The notes: a model not told the origin generated them from the sequence alone. DNA of 64,000 bases from GWB2-37-7 sp942492835 (GCA_942492835.1 OW818645.1:3472001-3536000), one strand, 5' to 3'; numbered from the stretch's first letter, positions 35,632 to 45,015 are shown. A program made the numbers and translations.

Positions 35632-36085
35632 AATATCACCTTCCTTTACAATAATATTAATTTATATTCTCATAAATACGATTTAGTACAAGAAGTGAAA
35701 GAGTAAAAACTCAATTCACTTACTTCACAACAAACAAATTACCAACTTATTGTATTATAACCAATTGTAAGTGTGAAATCGAGAGTAAAGTAATTTAATA
35801 TTACAAAGAGCTTGTATTTGCTAGATGTTCTTTAAATTGAGTTACAACATAGTAGACTATGTTGTTTATTTTTTATGGAGTTTTAGTGGATTGCGAATAT
35901 TTGTAGATAAAATTGAAAGCGTTAGTTGTGTATAGGAAATCGACTTCTTTTCATATTTTATTATGGGAAAGGTTTAATATTAATTTATATTTAGTCGAGA
36001 GCATTGCATTTGGTATCCTATGTGCTGTAATATTAATCACAAAAGGACATGAATATGACAAAAAGTGTGTGAAGGAGTATTAGAG
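35632..36085. other. Intergenic region with an orphan terminator
   Basis: These 454 bases separate two divergent genes. No convincing ORF is present. A hairpin with T-rich tail (ACAACATAGT/ACTATGTTGT, 35844-35865, then TTATTTTTT) faces the plus strand although no plus-strand gene precedes it here. A promoter for the downstream gene is likely at 36004-36033 (TTGCAT, 18 bases, TAATAT). Confidence 0.55.
36004..36033 (+). promoter_or_regulatory. Likely promoter of the 36086 membrane protein gene
   Basis: TTGCAT at 36004 and TAATAT at 36028 have an 18-base spacer. The gene start is 53 bases after the -10 box. Confidence 0.5.
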
Positions 36086-36634
36086 ATGAATTTAGAGGAT
36101 ATGCGATTGGATTGTGCTTACAGTCAGAAAAAAGGATTACATTTTATTTTAGCATCTGTTATTATTTGGTGTGCTGTATTAGCGGTTCATTTGACCTCAT
36201 TGCCTATACTAACTAAGAACCTGCTAACATTTTGTTTTACTGCTCCCCTTATGCCATTGGCCTATATGATTTCAAAAATGATTAAAGTGGATTTTGTTAA
36301 CAAAGGTAATCCATTGAATAATTTGGGGATATTGTTCTCATTAAATCAAATGCTGTATCTGCTGATTGCAATGTGGGTATATCCAACAGTTCCTGAAAAA
36401 ATGGTAATGGTATTAGCTATGATATTTGGAGCACATTTGTTGCCTTATGGATGGCTATATAAATCAAAAAGTTATATGGTATTATCAGTTATTATTCCGA
36501 TTGTTGTTTTAATTATGGGGGTTAATTTCCCTCCCTACACTGTTGCAGGAATTATGATCGTGTCTGAGATTATCTTTAGTCTACTATTAATTATGGAAGT
36601 GAAAAAACTACCTGACTACACTAAATGGATATAA
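36086..36634 (+). CDS. Integral membrane protein, DUF7010-like
   Basis: This 182-residue protein has about six hydrophobic segments (e.g. FILASVIIWCAVLAVHL, MLYLLIAMWVYPTV, MVLSVIIPIVVLIMGV, IMIVSEIIFSLLLIM). The N-terminal LEDMRLDCAYSQKKGLHFILASVIIW pattern is seen in a small family of uncharacterised membrane proteins (DUF7010). GTG at 36065 opens the frame, but ATG 36086 has AAGGAG well placed. The function is unknown. Its own promoter suggests a single-gene unit. Confidence 0.65.
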   Translation: MNLEDMRLDCAYSQKKGLHFILASVIIWCAVLAVHLTSLPILTKNLLTFCFTAPLMPLAYMISKMIKVDFVNKGNPLNNLGILFSLNQMLYLLIAMWVYPTVPEKMVMVLAMIFGAHLLPYGWLYKSKSYMVLSVIIPIVVLIMGVNFPPYTVAGIMIVSEIIFSLLLIMEVKKLPDYTKWI

Positions 36635-36654
36635 CTTTCTTAAGCTAATTTACT

Positions 36655-36683
36655 TTGACAAATTCTGAAATAAGTATTACAAT
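36655..36683 (+). promoter_or_regulatory. Sigma-A promoter of rex operon
   Basis: TTGACA (36655-36660), a 17-base spacer and TACAAT (36678-36683) form a consensus promoter 50 bases before the rex start. Confidence 0.8.
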
Positions 36684-36706
36684 ATCGATATATAAATATC
36701 GATATT
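36681..36706 (+). promoter_or_regulatory. Palindromic operator or attenuator at rex start site
   Basis: AATATCGATAT (36681-36691) and ATATCGATATT (36696-36706) form an 11-bp inverted repeat with a 4-base gap; each arm is itself a palindrome. It covers the expected transcription start and is followed by TTTTT. It does not look like the TTGTTAA-type Rex site. Confidence 0.55.
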
Positions 36707-36732
36707 TTTTTATCAATAATTGGAGGTACTCT

Positions 36733-37395
36733 ATGAGCGAATATAAAGAATACCCTATTAAGATATCAACACAAGCAATCAAGCGTATGCCTTATTATCT
36801 TCAATATTTAAAAAAGTTGAGAAATGATGGGATAGAGATAATCGCTGCTCCTGCAATAGCAGCAAGTTTTGATTTGAAAGAAATACAGGTAAGAAAAGAT
36901 TTTTCTACAGTCAGTACTACAAAAGGTAAGCCCAAAGCAGGGTTTATAGTACAAGAACTAATTGATAATATGGAAGATATTTTGGGTTATAATAATGTGA
37001 ATGATGCTGTACTTGTTGGTGTTGGACTATTAGGAAAGGCTTTCCTTATGTATAAGGGTTTTGATCTCTGCGGAATGCACATTGTTACAGCATTTGACAC
37101 TGATCTTAATATTATAGGTAGTGACATTTACGGTAAGAAGGTTGTATCAGCTGAAAAAATAAGTGAAATGTGCAGCCGAATGAATATTCACATAGGAATC
37201 ATAACAGTTCCTGCCGAACAGGCACAAATTGTATGCGACCAGCTTGTAGCTGGTGGAGTTCGTGCAATTTGGAATTTAGCTCCAATTCATCTATCTGTCC
37301 CCAAAAACATTTTGGTACAAAATGAGAATATGGCTGCTTCACTAGCGCTACTTTCAAAACATCTACAAGAAAGAATATATGAATTGGAGGATTAA
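36733..37395 (+). CDS. rex: Redox-sensing transcriptional repressor Rex
   Basis: This 220-residue protein has an N-terminal winged helix (TQAIKRMPYYLQYLKKL, then AAPAIAASFDLKEIQVRKDFS) and a Rossmann NAD(H)-binding domain with VLVGVGLLGKA. The last helix, ENMAASLALLSKHLQERIYEL, swaps between subunits. Rex senses the NADH/NAD ratio and represses fermentation and hydrogen genes. ATG 36733 has a GGAGGT site, while the upstream open frame includes the promoter and is not coding. The three downstream genes of redox proteins are probably in the same operon, starting 3 bases after the rex stop. Confidence 0.92.
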   Translation: MSEYKEYPIKISTQAIKRMPYYLQYLKKLRNDGIEIIAAPAIAASFDLKEIQVRKDFSTVSTTKGKPKAGFIVQELIDNMEDILGYNNVNDAVLVGVGLLGKAFLMYKGFDLCGMHIVTAFDTDLNIIGSDIYGKKVVSAEKISEMCSRMNIHIGIITVPAEQAQIVCDQLVAGGVRAIWNLAPIHLSVPKNILVQNENMAASLALLSKHLQERIYELED

Positions 37396-37398
37396 TTC

Positions 37399-37638
37399 AT
37401 GAAAATAACGATTTGTATCGGTAGTTCTTGCCACTTGAAGGGTTCTAGACAGATTCTTGAACAGTTGCAAAACATAGTGGATGAAAAAAACTTAAAGGAT
37501 AATGTTGAGTTATGTGGTGCATTCTGCATGGGTAATTGCATGAATGGAGTTTGTATTAAGATTGATAATGAAATGTTTTCACTGCAACCTGAAAACACCA
37601 AATCATTCTTTGAAAATGAGGTTTTAAGTAGACTCTAA
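37399..37638 (+). CDS. Thioredoxin-like 2Fe-2S ferredoxin (NuoE-like)
   Basis: This 79-residue protein corresponds to the C-terminal 2Fe-2S domain of NuoE/HydC. Cys6 and Cys11 lie in ICIGSSCHLKG, and Cys39 and Cys43 in LCGAFCMGNC, with two more Cys nearby. It probably passes electrons to or from the hydrogenase-like protein encoded next. The gene starts 3 bases after rex and is followed by a 33-base gap with a GAAGGAGG site. Confidence 0.88.
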   Translation: MKITICIGSSCHLKGSRQILEQLQNIVDEKNLKDNVELCGAFCMGNCMNGVCIKIDNEMFSLQPENTKSFFENEVLSRL

Positions 37639-37671
37639 CAATGAGGAACGTATAGAAGGAGGACCAATCAC

Positions 37672-39348
37672 ATGGCTGATTATTTAAAATTAAAAAAATC
37701 AAACTGCAAAAACTGCTATAAATGCATCCGAAATTGTCCTGTTAAATCGATTGGCTTTTCTGATAACCAGGCAAATATTATAAACGATGAATGTATTCTC
37801 TGTGGTCGTTGCTTCGTCGCATGTCCACAAAACGCAAAAGAGATTCGTAACGATATTACTGTTGTAAAGGCACTTATCAAAACAGGTTCGCCTGTTTACG
37901 CAAGTATTGCTCCGTCTTTTGTTGCAAACTACGAAAATGTTACTATTCAGTCTATGGAAAAAGCATTAAAACAACTCGGTTTTGCAGGCGTTGAGGAAAC
38001 AGCTATAGGTGCAACAATTGTAAAGAAACAGTACGATTTGATGGCTGAACAAGCAAGTCAAGATGTCATTATTTCATCTTGTTGTCATACAGTAAATTTA
38101 CTTATTCAAAAGTATTATCCAAAAGCATTGCCATATCTTGCAAAGATAATTTCTCCTATGCAGGCACACTGTATGGATATCAAACGTAGGATACCAGAAG
38201 CTAAAACTGTTTTTATTGGTCCTTGCATTTCAAAAAAAGCAGAGGCAGAAAGCTATAGCGGTATTGTTGATTGTGTACTTACTTTTGAAGAGCTGTCATT
38301 TTGGTTAAAAGAAGATAAAATAGAATTTGAATATATAGAAGATACTACCGAAATGAGTCGTGCAAGGTTGTTCCCAACTACAGGCGGTATTTTGAAAACT
38401 ATGGAGAAAAGCAATCCAGAATACACTTACATGGCAATTGATGGGATTGATAATTGCGAACGTGCGCTGGAAGACATTATAAATGGAAAAGTGAAAAAAT
38501 GTTTTATTGAAATGTCTGCTTGTATTGGAAGCTGTGTTGGTGGTCCTGCTATGGATAAAAACCACCGTTCGCCTGTAAGTGATTATGCTTCGGTAAGCAA
38601 TTATGCAGGAAAAAAAGACTTTGAAGTTATGGAGTATAAAGAAGCTGAATTAAAAAAGAACATGCCAATACTTACTCCACATCATGAATATTTAAGCAAT
38701 GAAGCAATTGAAGAAGTGCTAAGAAAAATAGGTAAAACCAAACCGGAGCACGAGCTAAACTGTGGCAGCTGTGGATATAACACCTGCCGTGACAAGGCAA
38801 GAGCTGTGTTGCAAGGCAAGGCAAACCTCAATATGTGTCTGCCATATCTAAAGGATAAAGCGGAATCCTTCTCAGACAATATCATCAGTAATACACCAAA
38901 TGCAATTATTGTGTTAAACGAAGCTTTTGAAGTTAAACAGATTAATGCTGCGGCTTGCAGTCTTATGAATATCAGTAATACAATGGACGTGCTTGACAAT
39001 CATGTAGTAAAAATTCTTGATCCTTTGCCATTTATAGAAGCATATCAAGATGGAGAAAGCATTTATAATAAATGTAATTATTTAAAAGAATACAAAAAGT
39101 ATGTTGAACAGACAGTGATTTATGACAAAAACTATCACATAATCATATGCATTATGCGTGATATAACGGAAGAAACCAAGCATCGTGAACAGAAAGAAGC
39201 AATTAGTAGTACAACTATAGAAATTACTGACAAAGTAATTGAAAAGCAAATGAGGGTTGTACAAGAGATAGCGTCACTTTTAGGTGAAACAACTGCTGAA
39301 ACCAAAATTGCACTTACAAAGTTAAAGGAGTCGTTGAACAATGAATAA
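37672..39348 (+). CDS. Sensory FeFe-hydrogenase-like protein with PAS domain
   Basis: This 558-residue protein begins with two 4Fe-4S motifs (Cys12/15/18/22 and Cys41/44/47/51). The hydrogenase catalytic domain keeps all H-cluster cysteines: Cys137-Cys138 (SSCCHTV in place of TSCCPGW), Cys185 in GPCISKKAE, and Cys284/Cys288 in MSACIGSC. A further 4Fe-4S domain follows (Cys364/367/372/389), then a PAS domain (about 400-510) and a helical tail. This architecture, directly before a SpoIIE-type phosphatase, marks a group C/HydS-type sensor of hydrogen or redox state, not a bulk hydrogenase. Confidence 0.87.
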   Translation: MADYLKLKKSNCKNCYKCIRNCPVKSIGFSDNQANIINDECILCGRCFVACPQNAKEIRNDITVVKALIKTGSPVYASIAPSFVANYENVTIQSMEKALKQLGFAGVEETAIGATIVKKQYDLMAEQASQDVIISSCCHTVNLLIQKYYPKALPYLAKIISPMQAHCMDIKRRIPEAKTVFIGPCISKKAEAESYSGIVDCVLTFEELSFWLKEDKIEFEYIEDTTEMSRARLFPTTGGILKTMEKSNPEYTYMAIDGIDNCERALEDIINGKVKKCFIEMSACIGSCVGGPAMDKNHRSPVSDYASVSNYAGKKDFEVMEYKEAELKKNMPILTPHHEYLSNEAIEEVLRKIGKTKPEHELNCGSCGYNTCRDKARAVLQGKANLNMCLPYLKDKAESFSDNIISNTPNAIIVLNEAFEVKQINAAACSLMNISNTMDVLDNHVVKILDPLPFIEAYQDGESIYNKCNYLKEYKKYVEQTVIYDKNYHIIICIMRDITEETKHREQKEAISSTTIEITDKVIEKQMRVVQEIASLLGETTAETKIALTKLKESLNNE

Positions 39349-40516
39349 TCTTTGTACTGATGTTGGTTATGTGAGCATCAATAAATTTGGTGAACAGCTA
39401 TGCGGTGACCGTGTAGAGGTTGTTGTACAGGGAGAAAACTCAACGGTTATTGTTTTGGCTGATGGTCTTGGAAGCGGTGTTAAAGCCAATATTCTTTCAA
39501 CGCTAACTGCTAAGATTATTTCAACTATGATGGCAAATTCATTGAGTGTTAAAGAGTGCGTATTAACCATGGCTGCTACACTCCCTATTTGTAAAGTAAG
39601 GCAGATAGCATATTCTACATTTACAATTATAAAGCTTGTAGACAATCTAGAAGCAGAGATTATCCAATACGACAATCCACAAGTGATACTGCTTAGAAAT
39701 GGTAAAAATTTTGATTATCCAAAAACCATAGAAATAATTGATAATAAAACTATTTATATATCTAAGGTTAAGCTTCTTGTAGATGATACATTTGTTGCTG
39801 TCAGTGATGGAGCTGTTCATGCAGGAGTAGGAATAACACTAAATTTCGGATGGCAGCGAAAAGACATCATTAACTTCTTGGAAACAATATATGATCAGAA
39901 GTTCACTGCCAAAACCTTGAGTGCCATGCTTGTTAATGAATGCAACTTGCTTTATGAAGGCAAACCTGGTGATGATACAACAGTTTGTACATTAAAAATC
40001 CGTCCAAGGAAGCAAATGAATTTGATGATAGGTCCACCGGCTAATCCGGATGATGTGCAAAAAATGATGTCTTTATTTTTCTCGCAGAAAGGTAAACACA
40101 TTGTTTGTGGAGGAACAACATCAAATCTGGCAGCAAAATTTCTAAATAAACCACTTGATGTAAGCATACCCTTGTATGTTGATCCAAATATACCGCCAAC
40201 TGCTAAGATTGATGGTGTTGACTTAGTTACAGAAGGTGTAATCACAATTAACCGTGTACTCGAATATGCAAAGGATTACCTTCAGGATAATAAACAATAT
40301 ACCGATTGGAGTTATAAGAAGGACGGAGCATCTCTGATTGCAAGAATGCTTTTTGAAGAAGCAACAGACATTAATTTCTATGTGGGGAAAGCAGTAAATG
40401 TTGCCCATCAGAATCCCAATCTTCCAATAAATTTTAGTATTAAGATGCGATTGGTGGATGAACTGTCGGTTTGCTTAAAAGAGATGGGCAAAGTAATAAA
40501 GGTAAGTAATTTCTAG
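39341..40516 (+). CDS. SpoIIE-family PP2C-type phosphatase
   Basis: This 391-residue protein has a PP2C-like phosphatase domain (about 1-220) with metal-binding motifs LADGLGSG (41-48), VAVSDGAVHAG and KPGDDTTV. The last 170 residues form an extra domain seen in the SpoIIE proteins next to sensory hydrogenases. It overlaps the hydrogenase-like gene by 8 bases, so the pair probably works together: the H-cluster/PAS protein senses, the phosphatase relays by dephosphorylating an unknown partner, for example an anti-sigma antagonist. Confidence 0.87.
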   Translation: MNNLCTDVGYVSINKFGEQLCGDRVEVVVQGENSTVIVLADGLGSGVKANILSTLTAKIISTMMANSLSVKECVLTMAATLPICKVRQIAYSTFTIIKLVDNLEAEIIQYDNPQVILLRNGKNFDYPKTIEIIDNKTIYISKVKLLVDDTFVAVSDGAVHAGVGITLNFGWQRKDIINFLETIYDQKFTAKTLSAMLVNECNLLYEGKPGDDTTVCTLKIRPRKQMNLMIGPPANPDDVQKMMSLFFSQKGKHIVCGGTTSNLAAKFLNKPLDVSIPLYVDPNIPPTAKIDGVDLVTEGVITINRVLEYAKDYLQDNKQYTDWSYKKDGASLIARMLFEEATDINFYVGKAVNVAHQNPNLPINFSIKMRLVDELSVCLKEMGKVIKVSNF

Positions 40517-40579
40517 AATAAATTGAATGAAGCACAATAGATGGACTATAATCCAAGAAGTAATAAAGATGAATCACTA

Positions 40580-40614
40580 AAAGCCTATGATTGTAAATAT
40601 CATGGGCTTTTGTT
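40580..40614 (+). terminator. Terminator of the rex-hydrogenase operon
   Basis: AAGCCTATGAT (40581-40591) pairs with ATCATGGGCTT (40599-40609, one G-T wobble), followed by TTGTTATTT. Confidence 0.82.
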
Positions 40615-40705
40615 ATTTAAACAAAGTGGCAATGTTTTTTTGATGAAAAATGTGATAAAGTAAATTAAGTAACAAATGAAAATTTTCTACTCAAGGAGCT
40701 TAGTT

Positions 40706-42514
40706 ATGAAAAATAGAACAATTAAAATATTACAGGAGTATTTTGGATACTCAAAATTTAAACCGGGTCAAGAGCTAATAATTGATGAAATATTATCTGG
40801 ACATGACGTGTTGGGCATAATGCCTACAGGAGCAGGTAAGTCCTTATGCTTTCAGATACCGGCATTAGCACTTGAAGGGACTGCCATAGTCATTTCTCCA
40901 CTAATTTCACTTATGAAGGATCAAGTGGATACATTAAATGAAATGGGTATCAAAGCGGCATTTATCAATAGTTCACTTGATATGAAAGAATATGGAAAAA
41001 TAACTTCAAAGGCGAGAAAAGGGGAATACAAATTACTCTATATTGCACCTGAACGCTTAGAGATAGAAAGCTTTTGGCAGATTTTATCTCAGATGAACAT
41101 TTCTATTATTGCAGTAGACGAAGCTCATTGTATATCGCAGTGGGGACATGACTTTAGACCAAGCTATACTAAAATAGCTAATATGATAGCAAAACTGCCG
41201 AAGCGTCCTGCGGTTGTAGCACTTACGGCTACTGCGACAACTCAAGTAGAACAGGATATTGTCAAGTTATTGATGCTCAAACAGCCATATATCCTAATAA
41301 CAGGTTTTGATAGAGAAAATCTATATTTTGAGGTTGATAAGCCAACAAAAAAGTTTGACTTTCTTCTCAAATATATCAAGGAAAATGGTGCAAATTCAGG
41401 AATTGTCTATTGTTCTACGAGAAAAACTGTCGACAGTGTATGCAAAAAACTAAATGAACACGGTATTTCAGCCACTCGTTATCATGCTGGATTGACCGAT
41501 GGTGAGAGAATCGCCAACCAAGAAGCATTTATATTTGATAAGGTACAGGTTATAGTTGCAACAAATGCTTTCGGTATGGGCATTGACAAATCAAATATAA
41601 GATATGTTATTCATTATAATATGCCAAAAACTATGGAAAACTATTATCAAGAAGCAGGCAGAGCTGGTCGTGATGGAGAAAGAGCAGAATGTATGCTGTT
41701 TTACAGCGCTGCCGATACTATTACAAATAAATTACTGATAGAAAATAGCGGGAGTAATGTAGATAAGACCAACGAATATAAGAAATTGCAGGAAATGGTT
41801 GATTACTGCAATACAGATAGCTGTTTAAGAAAATATATATTAAGTTATTTTGGAGAGGATAATTCTCCTAAGGTATGTGATAACTGTGGAAATTGTGTTG
41901 GAAACTTAGAACATACAGATATAACCACTGAGGCTCAGAAAATTATGTCCTGTATTAAAAGAACCAATGAACGCTTTGGAAGTGGAGTCATAACCGATGT
42001 ACTGAAAGGTTCTAACACAGAAAAGTTAAAAACTATGGGTTTCGATAAACTTTCAACCTTTGGGTTAATGAAGGAGTACTCTAAAGAAACAATAAAAGAA
42101 ATAATAGCATATTTAATTGCTGAGAATTTTATAGACATAAAAGGAGATAAATATCCTATACTTGCATTGAATGCTAAAGCATATAGCCTCTTAAAGGGTG
42201 ATAGTAAACTCTCCATAAAGCGAGTAATAACAAAGGAAGCTCCAAAGGCTAAGAAAACTGAGTATAAGATTAGCAATGATTTATTTGAAAAGCTGCGAGG
42301 ACTTCGTAGAGTAATAGCTGGTGAACAGAATGTAGCGCCTTTTATAGTATTTTCTGATACAACATTAAAGGATATGTGCACTAAATTGCCAGTAACAAAT
42401 GATGCAATGCTTGATGTATCTGGAGTTGGAAAGTTTAAGCTTGACAAATATGGTGATAGGTTCATTGAAATAATAGATGACTATGTTAAAAACAACAATA
42501 GAGAAACAATATAG
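40706..42514 (+). CDS. recQ: RecQ-type ATP-dependent DNA helicase
   Basis: This is a 602-residue helicase of superfamily 2. The N-terminal FGYSKFKPGQ motif 0, Walker A TGAGKS, Walker B DEAHCISQWGHDFR, VALTATAT and the C-terminal motif QEAGRAGRDG are all present. A zinc-binding segment (CNTDSCLRKYIL...CDNCGNC), an RQC region and an HRDC domain (FEKLRGLRRVIA... to the end) follow. RecQ unwinds DNA in repair and recombination. ATG 40706 follows AAGGAGC and is preferred to ATG 40676. It is a single gene between two terminators. Confidence 0.93.
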   Translation: MKNRTIKILQEYFGYSKFKPGQELIIDEILSGHDVLGIMPTGAGKSLCFQIPALALEGTAIVISPLISLMKDQVDTLNEMGIKAAFINSSLDMKEYGKITSKARKGEYKLLYIAPERLEIESFWQILSQMNISIIAVDEAHCISQWGHDFRPSYTKIANMIAKLPKRPAVVALTATATTQVEQDIVKLLMLKQPYILITGFDRENLYFEVDKPTKKFDFLLKYIKENGANSGIVYCSTRKTVDSVCKKLNEHGISATRYHAGLTDGERIANQEAFIFDKVQVIVATNAFGMGIDKSNIRYVIHYNMPKTMENYYQEAGRAGRDGERAECMLFYSAADTITNKLLIENSGSNVDKTNEYKKLQEMVDYCNTDSCLRKYILSYFGEDNSPKVCDNCGNCVGNLEHTDITTEAQKIMSCIKRTNERFGSGVITDVLKGSNTEKLKTMGFDKLSTFGLMKEYSKETIKEIIAYLIAENFIDIKGDKYPILALNAKAYSLLKGDSKLSIKRVITKEAPKAKKTEYKISNDLFEKLRGLRRVIAGEQNVAPFIVFSDTTLKDMCTKLPVTNDAMLDVSGVGKFKLDKYGDRFIEIIDDYVKNNNRETI

Positions 42515-42669
42515 CATTTCATCCGTTTATAAAAGATGAAGTGGAAGAGTATACAGTATTTGTCACTTCATATATAATTTTATAAGTTTTTGAAGGATTT
42601 TATATAACAATATAGAATAAAATGGATATGACTTTGACACTTAATGATATACATAGGGGGAGAAATTTT

Positions 42670-44649
42670 ATGAAAAAGACTGCATTTATCGCAGTAATAC
42701 TAACTCTAGTAATTTGTTTTAGCGTATCTACTTACGCAGCAAGTAATATTTGTTATAATGATTACGCAGTAAAATTATCAGAAATAGGAGTTTTTAAAGG
42801 AACTGGGAGTGGATTTGAACTTGATCGAGAACCTACAAGATTAGAAGGCTTAATCATGCTTGTAAGACTTCTTGGAAAAGAGACTGAAGCAAATCAACTC
42901 AGCAAACAACCTTGTGTCTTCAATGATGTGCCAGACTGGGGACGCGGTTATGTAAATTATGCTTATAAAAACGGTTTGACCAAAGGTGTTAGCAGCGATA
43001 AGTTTGGAACACTGGATAAAATGAATGGAAAATCATATATGACATTTTTACTAAGGTCTTTAGGCTATGATGACAGTGTAAATGTAAAAGATTTTACATG
43101 GGCAAACTCTGTTGAATATGCAAAGTCAATTGGACTTCTAGAGAATGATCTATACTCTAAAATTATAAATAGCACATTTATAAGAGATTATATTGCAAAA
43201 AGCTCATACAATACCTTGAAGCAACCCTTGAAAGGAAGTACAACTTCACTAATACAAAAGCTAGTAAGTAGTGGAGTAATAACTCAAACACAAGCTGATA
43301 GCTTAAACTCTGTAAATAATTCTACTTCTACTATATTAAGCAGTATTGAAATTGGTAAATTAGCAGATGCGGCAGTTCTTATAAGTGCGGTGGGATATGA
43401 TGGTAGTGAGTGGACAGGTAGTGGGTTTTATACTACACAAGATGGTAATCTAGTTACAAATTATCATGTTGTAGACGGTGCAAAGACTCTTGAAATTACA
43501 GAAAATAATGGACAAGTTTATACGGGAGCTATTAAAGTAATCGGATATGATGCTGAAAAAGATATTGCTGTACTAGATATAGACAAAACTGTTAAGCTTT
43601 ACTTGAGGACAGGAAATTCAGATAGCGTCGTTTTAGGTGAAGAGATATATACTATAGGCAGTCCTTATGGACTAAAAAATACAATTTCAAATGGTATAAT
43701 AAGTTCCTTAAGAGAAGACGATATTTTACAAATTTCTGCACCCATAAGCCATGGAAGCAGTGGCGGTGTTCTACTAAATAATAACGGCTTAGCAATAGGA
43801 ATTACATTTGCAATTGTTGAGGGAGGAGAAAATTTAGGTTTTGCAGTACCTATTAATCAATATATTAATATGCCGAAAAACTTAAATTTGGATCTTGCAG
43901 CCTTTTACAACCAGCCTACATCAGTACCAAAGCCAACTAATGTAAAGTTGAACCAAATAAAAAGTGACTCAGTTACCATATATTGGGATAAGGTTAGTTC
44001 TGCTGAATATTATAGAGTTTATATTACTGACTCAGTAAATGGTACTTATTATGCATTAGAAAATGAAAATGGATCAGATGAATGGCCTTGGATGGAGGGC
44101 TATTGTTTAAGTACAAGCGAACTTGAAACTGGTTCAACATATTATATAAAGGTAACAGCAGTAATTGGTAATAAAGAATCGCGACCTTCAGATGTTAAAG
44201 CTATTACATTAGCAGAAAATTTATCATATGACGAATATGAAGCTTCCCTGCTTAATACTTATAAAAGCTTAAACTTAAATGGCTACCAAACATATTTTGA
44301 TGAAATTAGTATTGACACTTCAGAGGATACTGTGGCAGCCTTTTTCTACCTAGATAATTCTTATATAAATCCTTTTATAGATATGATGAAGTATGATAAG
44401 AGCATCATTGAATCAAAAGTGGCTGAGATAGCATCTGAAATTTCAGTATATTTTAATGATGATATTACTGTATCAATAGTCTATTTTGATACTTATAATT
44501 CTTGTCCTACTGGTTTTGAAGATAACAAAATTTATTCAAAAACTGTTAGTTATGATGATGAAGTAAACAAATGGTATGTCTATTATCCATATCTTAATGT
44601 AGAATTATATAATTCAGACAACACTTATTATGCTGAATGGGCTTATTAA
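42670..44649 (+). CDS. Exported SLH-domain trypsin-like protease with Fn3
   Basis: This is a 659-residue secreted protein. Signal peptide 1-24 (MKKTAFIAVILTLVICFSVSTYA) is followed by about two S-layer homology repeats (30-160) for binding to wall polymers. The protease domain (about 225-405) resembles HtrA/DegP without PDZ, with His266 (NYHVV), Asp298 (KDIAVL) and Ser364 (GSSGG). A fibronectin type III domain (about 418-515) and a C-terminal region of about 140 residues of unknown fold complete it. It probably acts on the cell surface. ATG 42670 has an AGGGGGAG site. Confidence 0.88.
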   Translation: MKKTAFIAVILTLVICFSVSTYAASNICYNDYAVKLSEIGVFKGTGSGFELDREPTRLEGLIMLVRLLGKETEANQLSKQPCVFNDVPDWGRGYVNYAYKNGLTKGVSSDKFGTLDKMNGKSYMTFLLRSLGYDDSVNVKDFTWANSVEYAKSIGLLENDLYSKIINSTFIRDYIAKSSYNTLKQPLKGSTTSLIQKLVSSGVITQTQADSLNSVNNSTSTILSSIEIGKLADAAVLISAVGYDGSEWTGSGFYTTQDGNLVTNYHVVDGAKTLEITENNGQVYTGAIKVIGYDAEKDIAVLDIDKTVKLYLRTGNSDSVVLGEEIYTIGSPYGLKNTISNGIISSLREDDILQISAPISHGSSGGVLLNNNGLAIGITFAIVEGGENLGFAVPINQYINMPKNLNLDLAAFYNQPTSVPKPTNVKLNQIKSDSVTIYWDKVSSAEYYRVYITDSVNGTYYALENENGSDEWPWMEGYCLSTSELETGSTYYIKVTAVIGNKESRPSDVKAITLAENLSYDEYEASLLNTYKSLNLNGYQTYFDEISIDTSEDTVAAFFYLDNSYINPFIDMMKYDKSIIESKVAEIASEISVYFNDDITVSIVYFDTYNSCPTGFEDNKIYSKTVSYDDEVNKWYVYYPYLNVELYNSDNTYYAEWAY

Positions 44650-44680
44650 TAGCCGAAAAATAAATACAATATTAAATAGC

Positions 44681-44715
44681 AAAGCCTGTGATTATAAACA
44701 ATCACAGGCTTTTGT
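44681..44715 (+). terminator. Terminator of the SLH-protease gene
   Basis: AAGCCTGTGATT (44682-44693) pairs perfectly with 44700-44711, followed by TTTG. Confidence 0.85.
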
Positions 44716-44784
44716 TTCTGCTTAAGTTGAAAACTATATAAAAAAGAAATAGCAATAAGCTTACTATTTCTTGAAAATACTTTT

Positions 44785-44859
44785 TGGTGACCCATAGGGG
44801 GTTCGAACCCCTGTACCCGCCGTGAGAGGGCGATGTCTTAACCACTTGACCAATGGGCC
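44785..44859 (-). tRNA. tRNA-Glu (anticodon CTC)
   Basis: The minus strand folds into a standard 75-base tRNA with encoded CCA. The acceptor GGCCCAT pairs with ATGGGTC. The D arm is TTGGTCAAGTGGTTAAGA, and the T arm AGGGGTTCGAACCCC is followed by CT. The anticodon stem-loop is TCGCC-CTCTCAC-GGCGG, giving anticodon CTC for Glu codon GAG. The pattern matches tRNA-Glu throughout. Confidence 0.95.
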
Positions 44860-44973
44860 ATAATGAACATACTTACATATCTATTATATATGAATTTTAT
44901 TAAATGTAAAATAGAAAATATCAATACAATGCTGTCATGCTATAAAGTAAGTAAATACAAAAACCAAACACAT

Positions 44974-45015
44974 AAAAAAAGCTTAGGCGACAAGTAATGT
45001 TACCTAAGCTTTTTT
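44974..45015. terminator. Terminator after the chemoreceptor gene
   Basis: AAAAAAGCTTAGG (44975-44987) pairs with CCTAAGCTTTTTT (45003-45015). The flanking A and T tracts make it work on both strands; it ends the minus-strand chemoreceptor operon. Confidence 0.82.

Noticed and set aside
36681..36706. Rex-binding box for autoregulation
   Set aside because: Rex sites of Clostridia resemble TTGTTAA-N4-TTAACAA; ATATCGATAT arms do not match, so the palindrome was left unassigned.
37672..39348. Selenocysteine or bulk catalytic hydrogenase
   Set aside because: All active-site cysteines are encoded by Cys codons with no in-frame TGA, and the PAS domain plus SpoIIE neighbour point to a sensor.
41935..42465. 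Antisense ORF of 176 codons inside recQ
   Set aside because: It overlaps the conserved HRDC/RQC part of recQ on the other strand and has no recognisable features.
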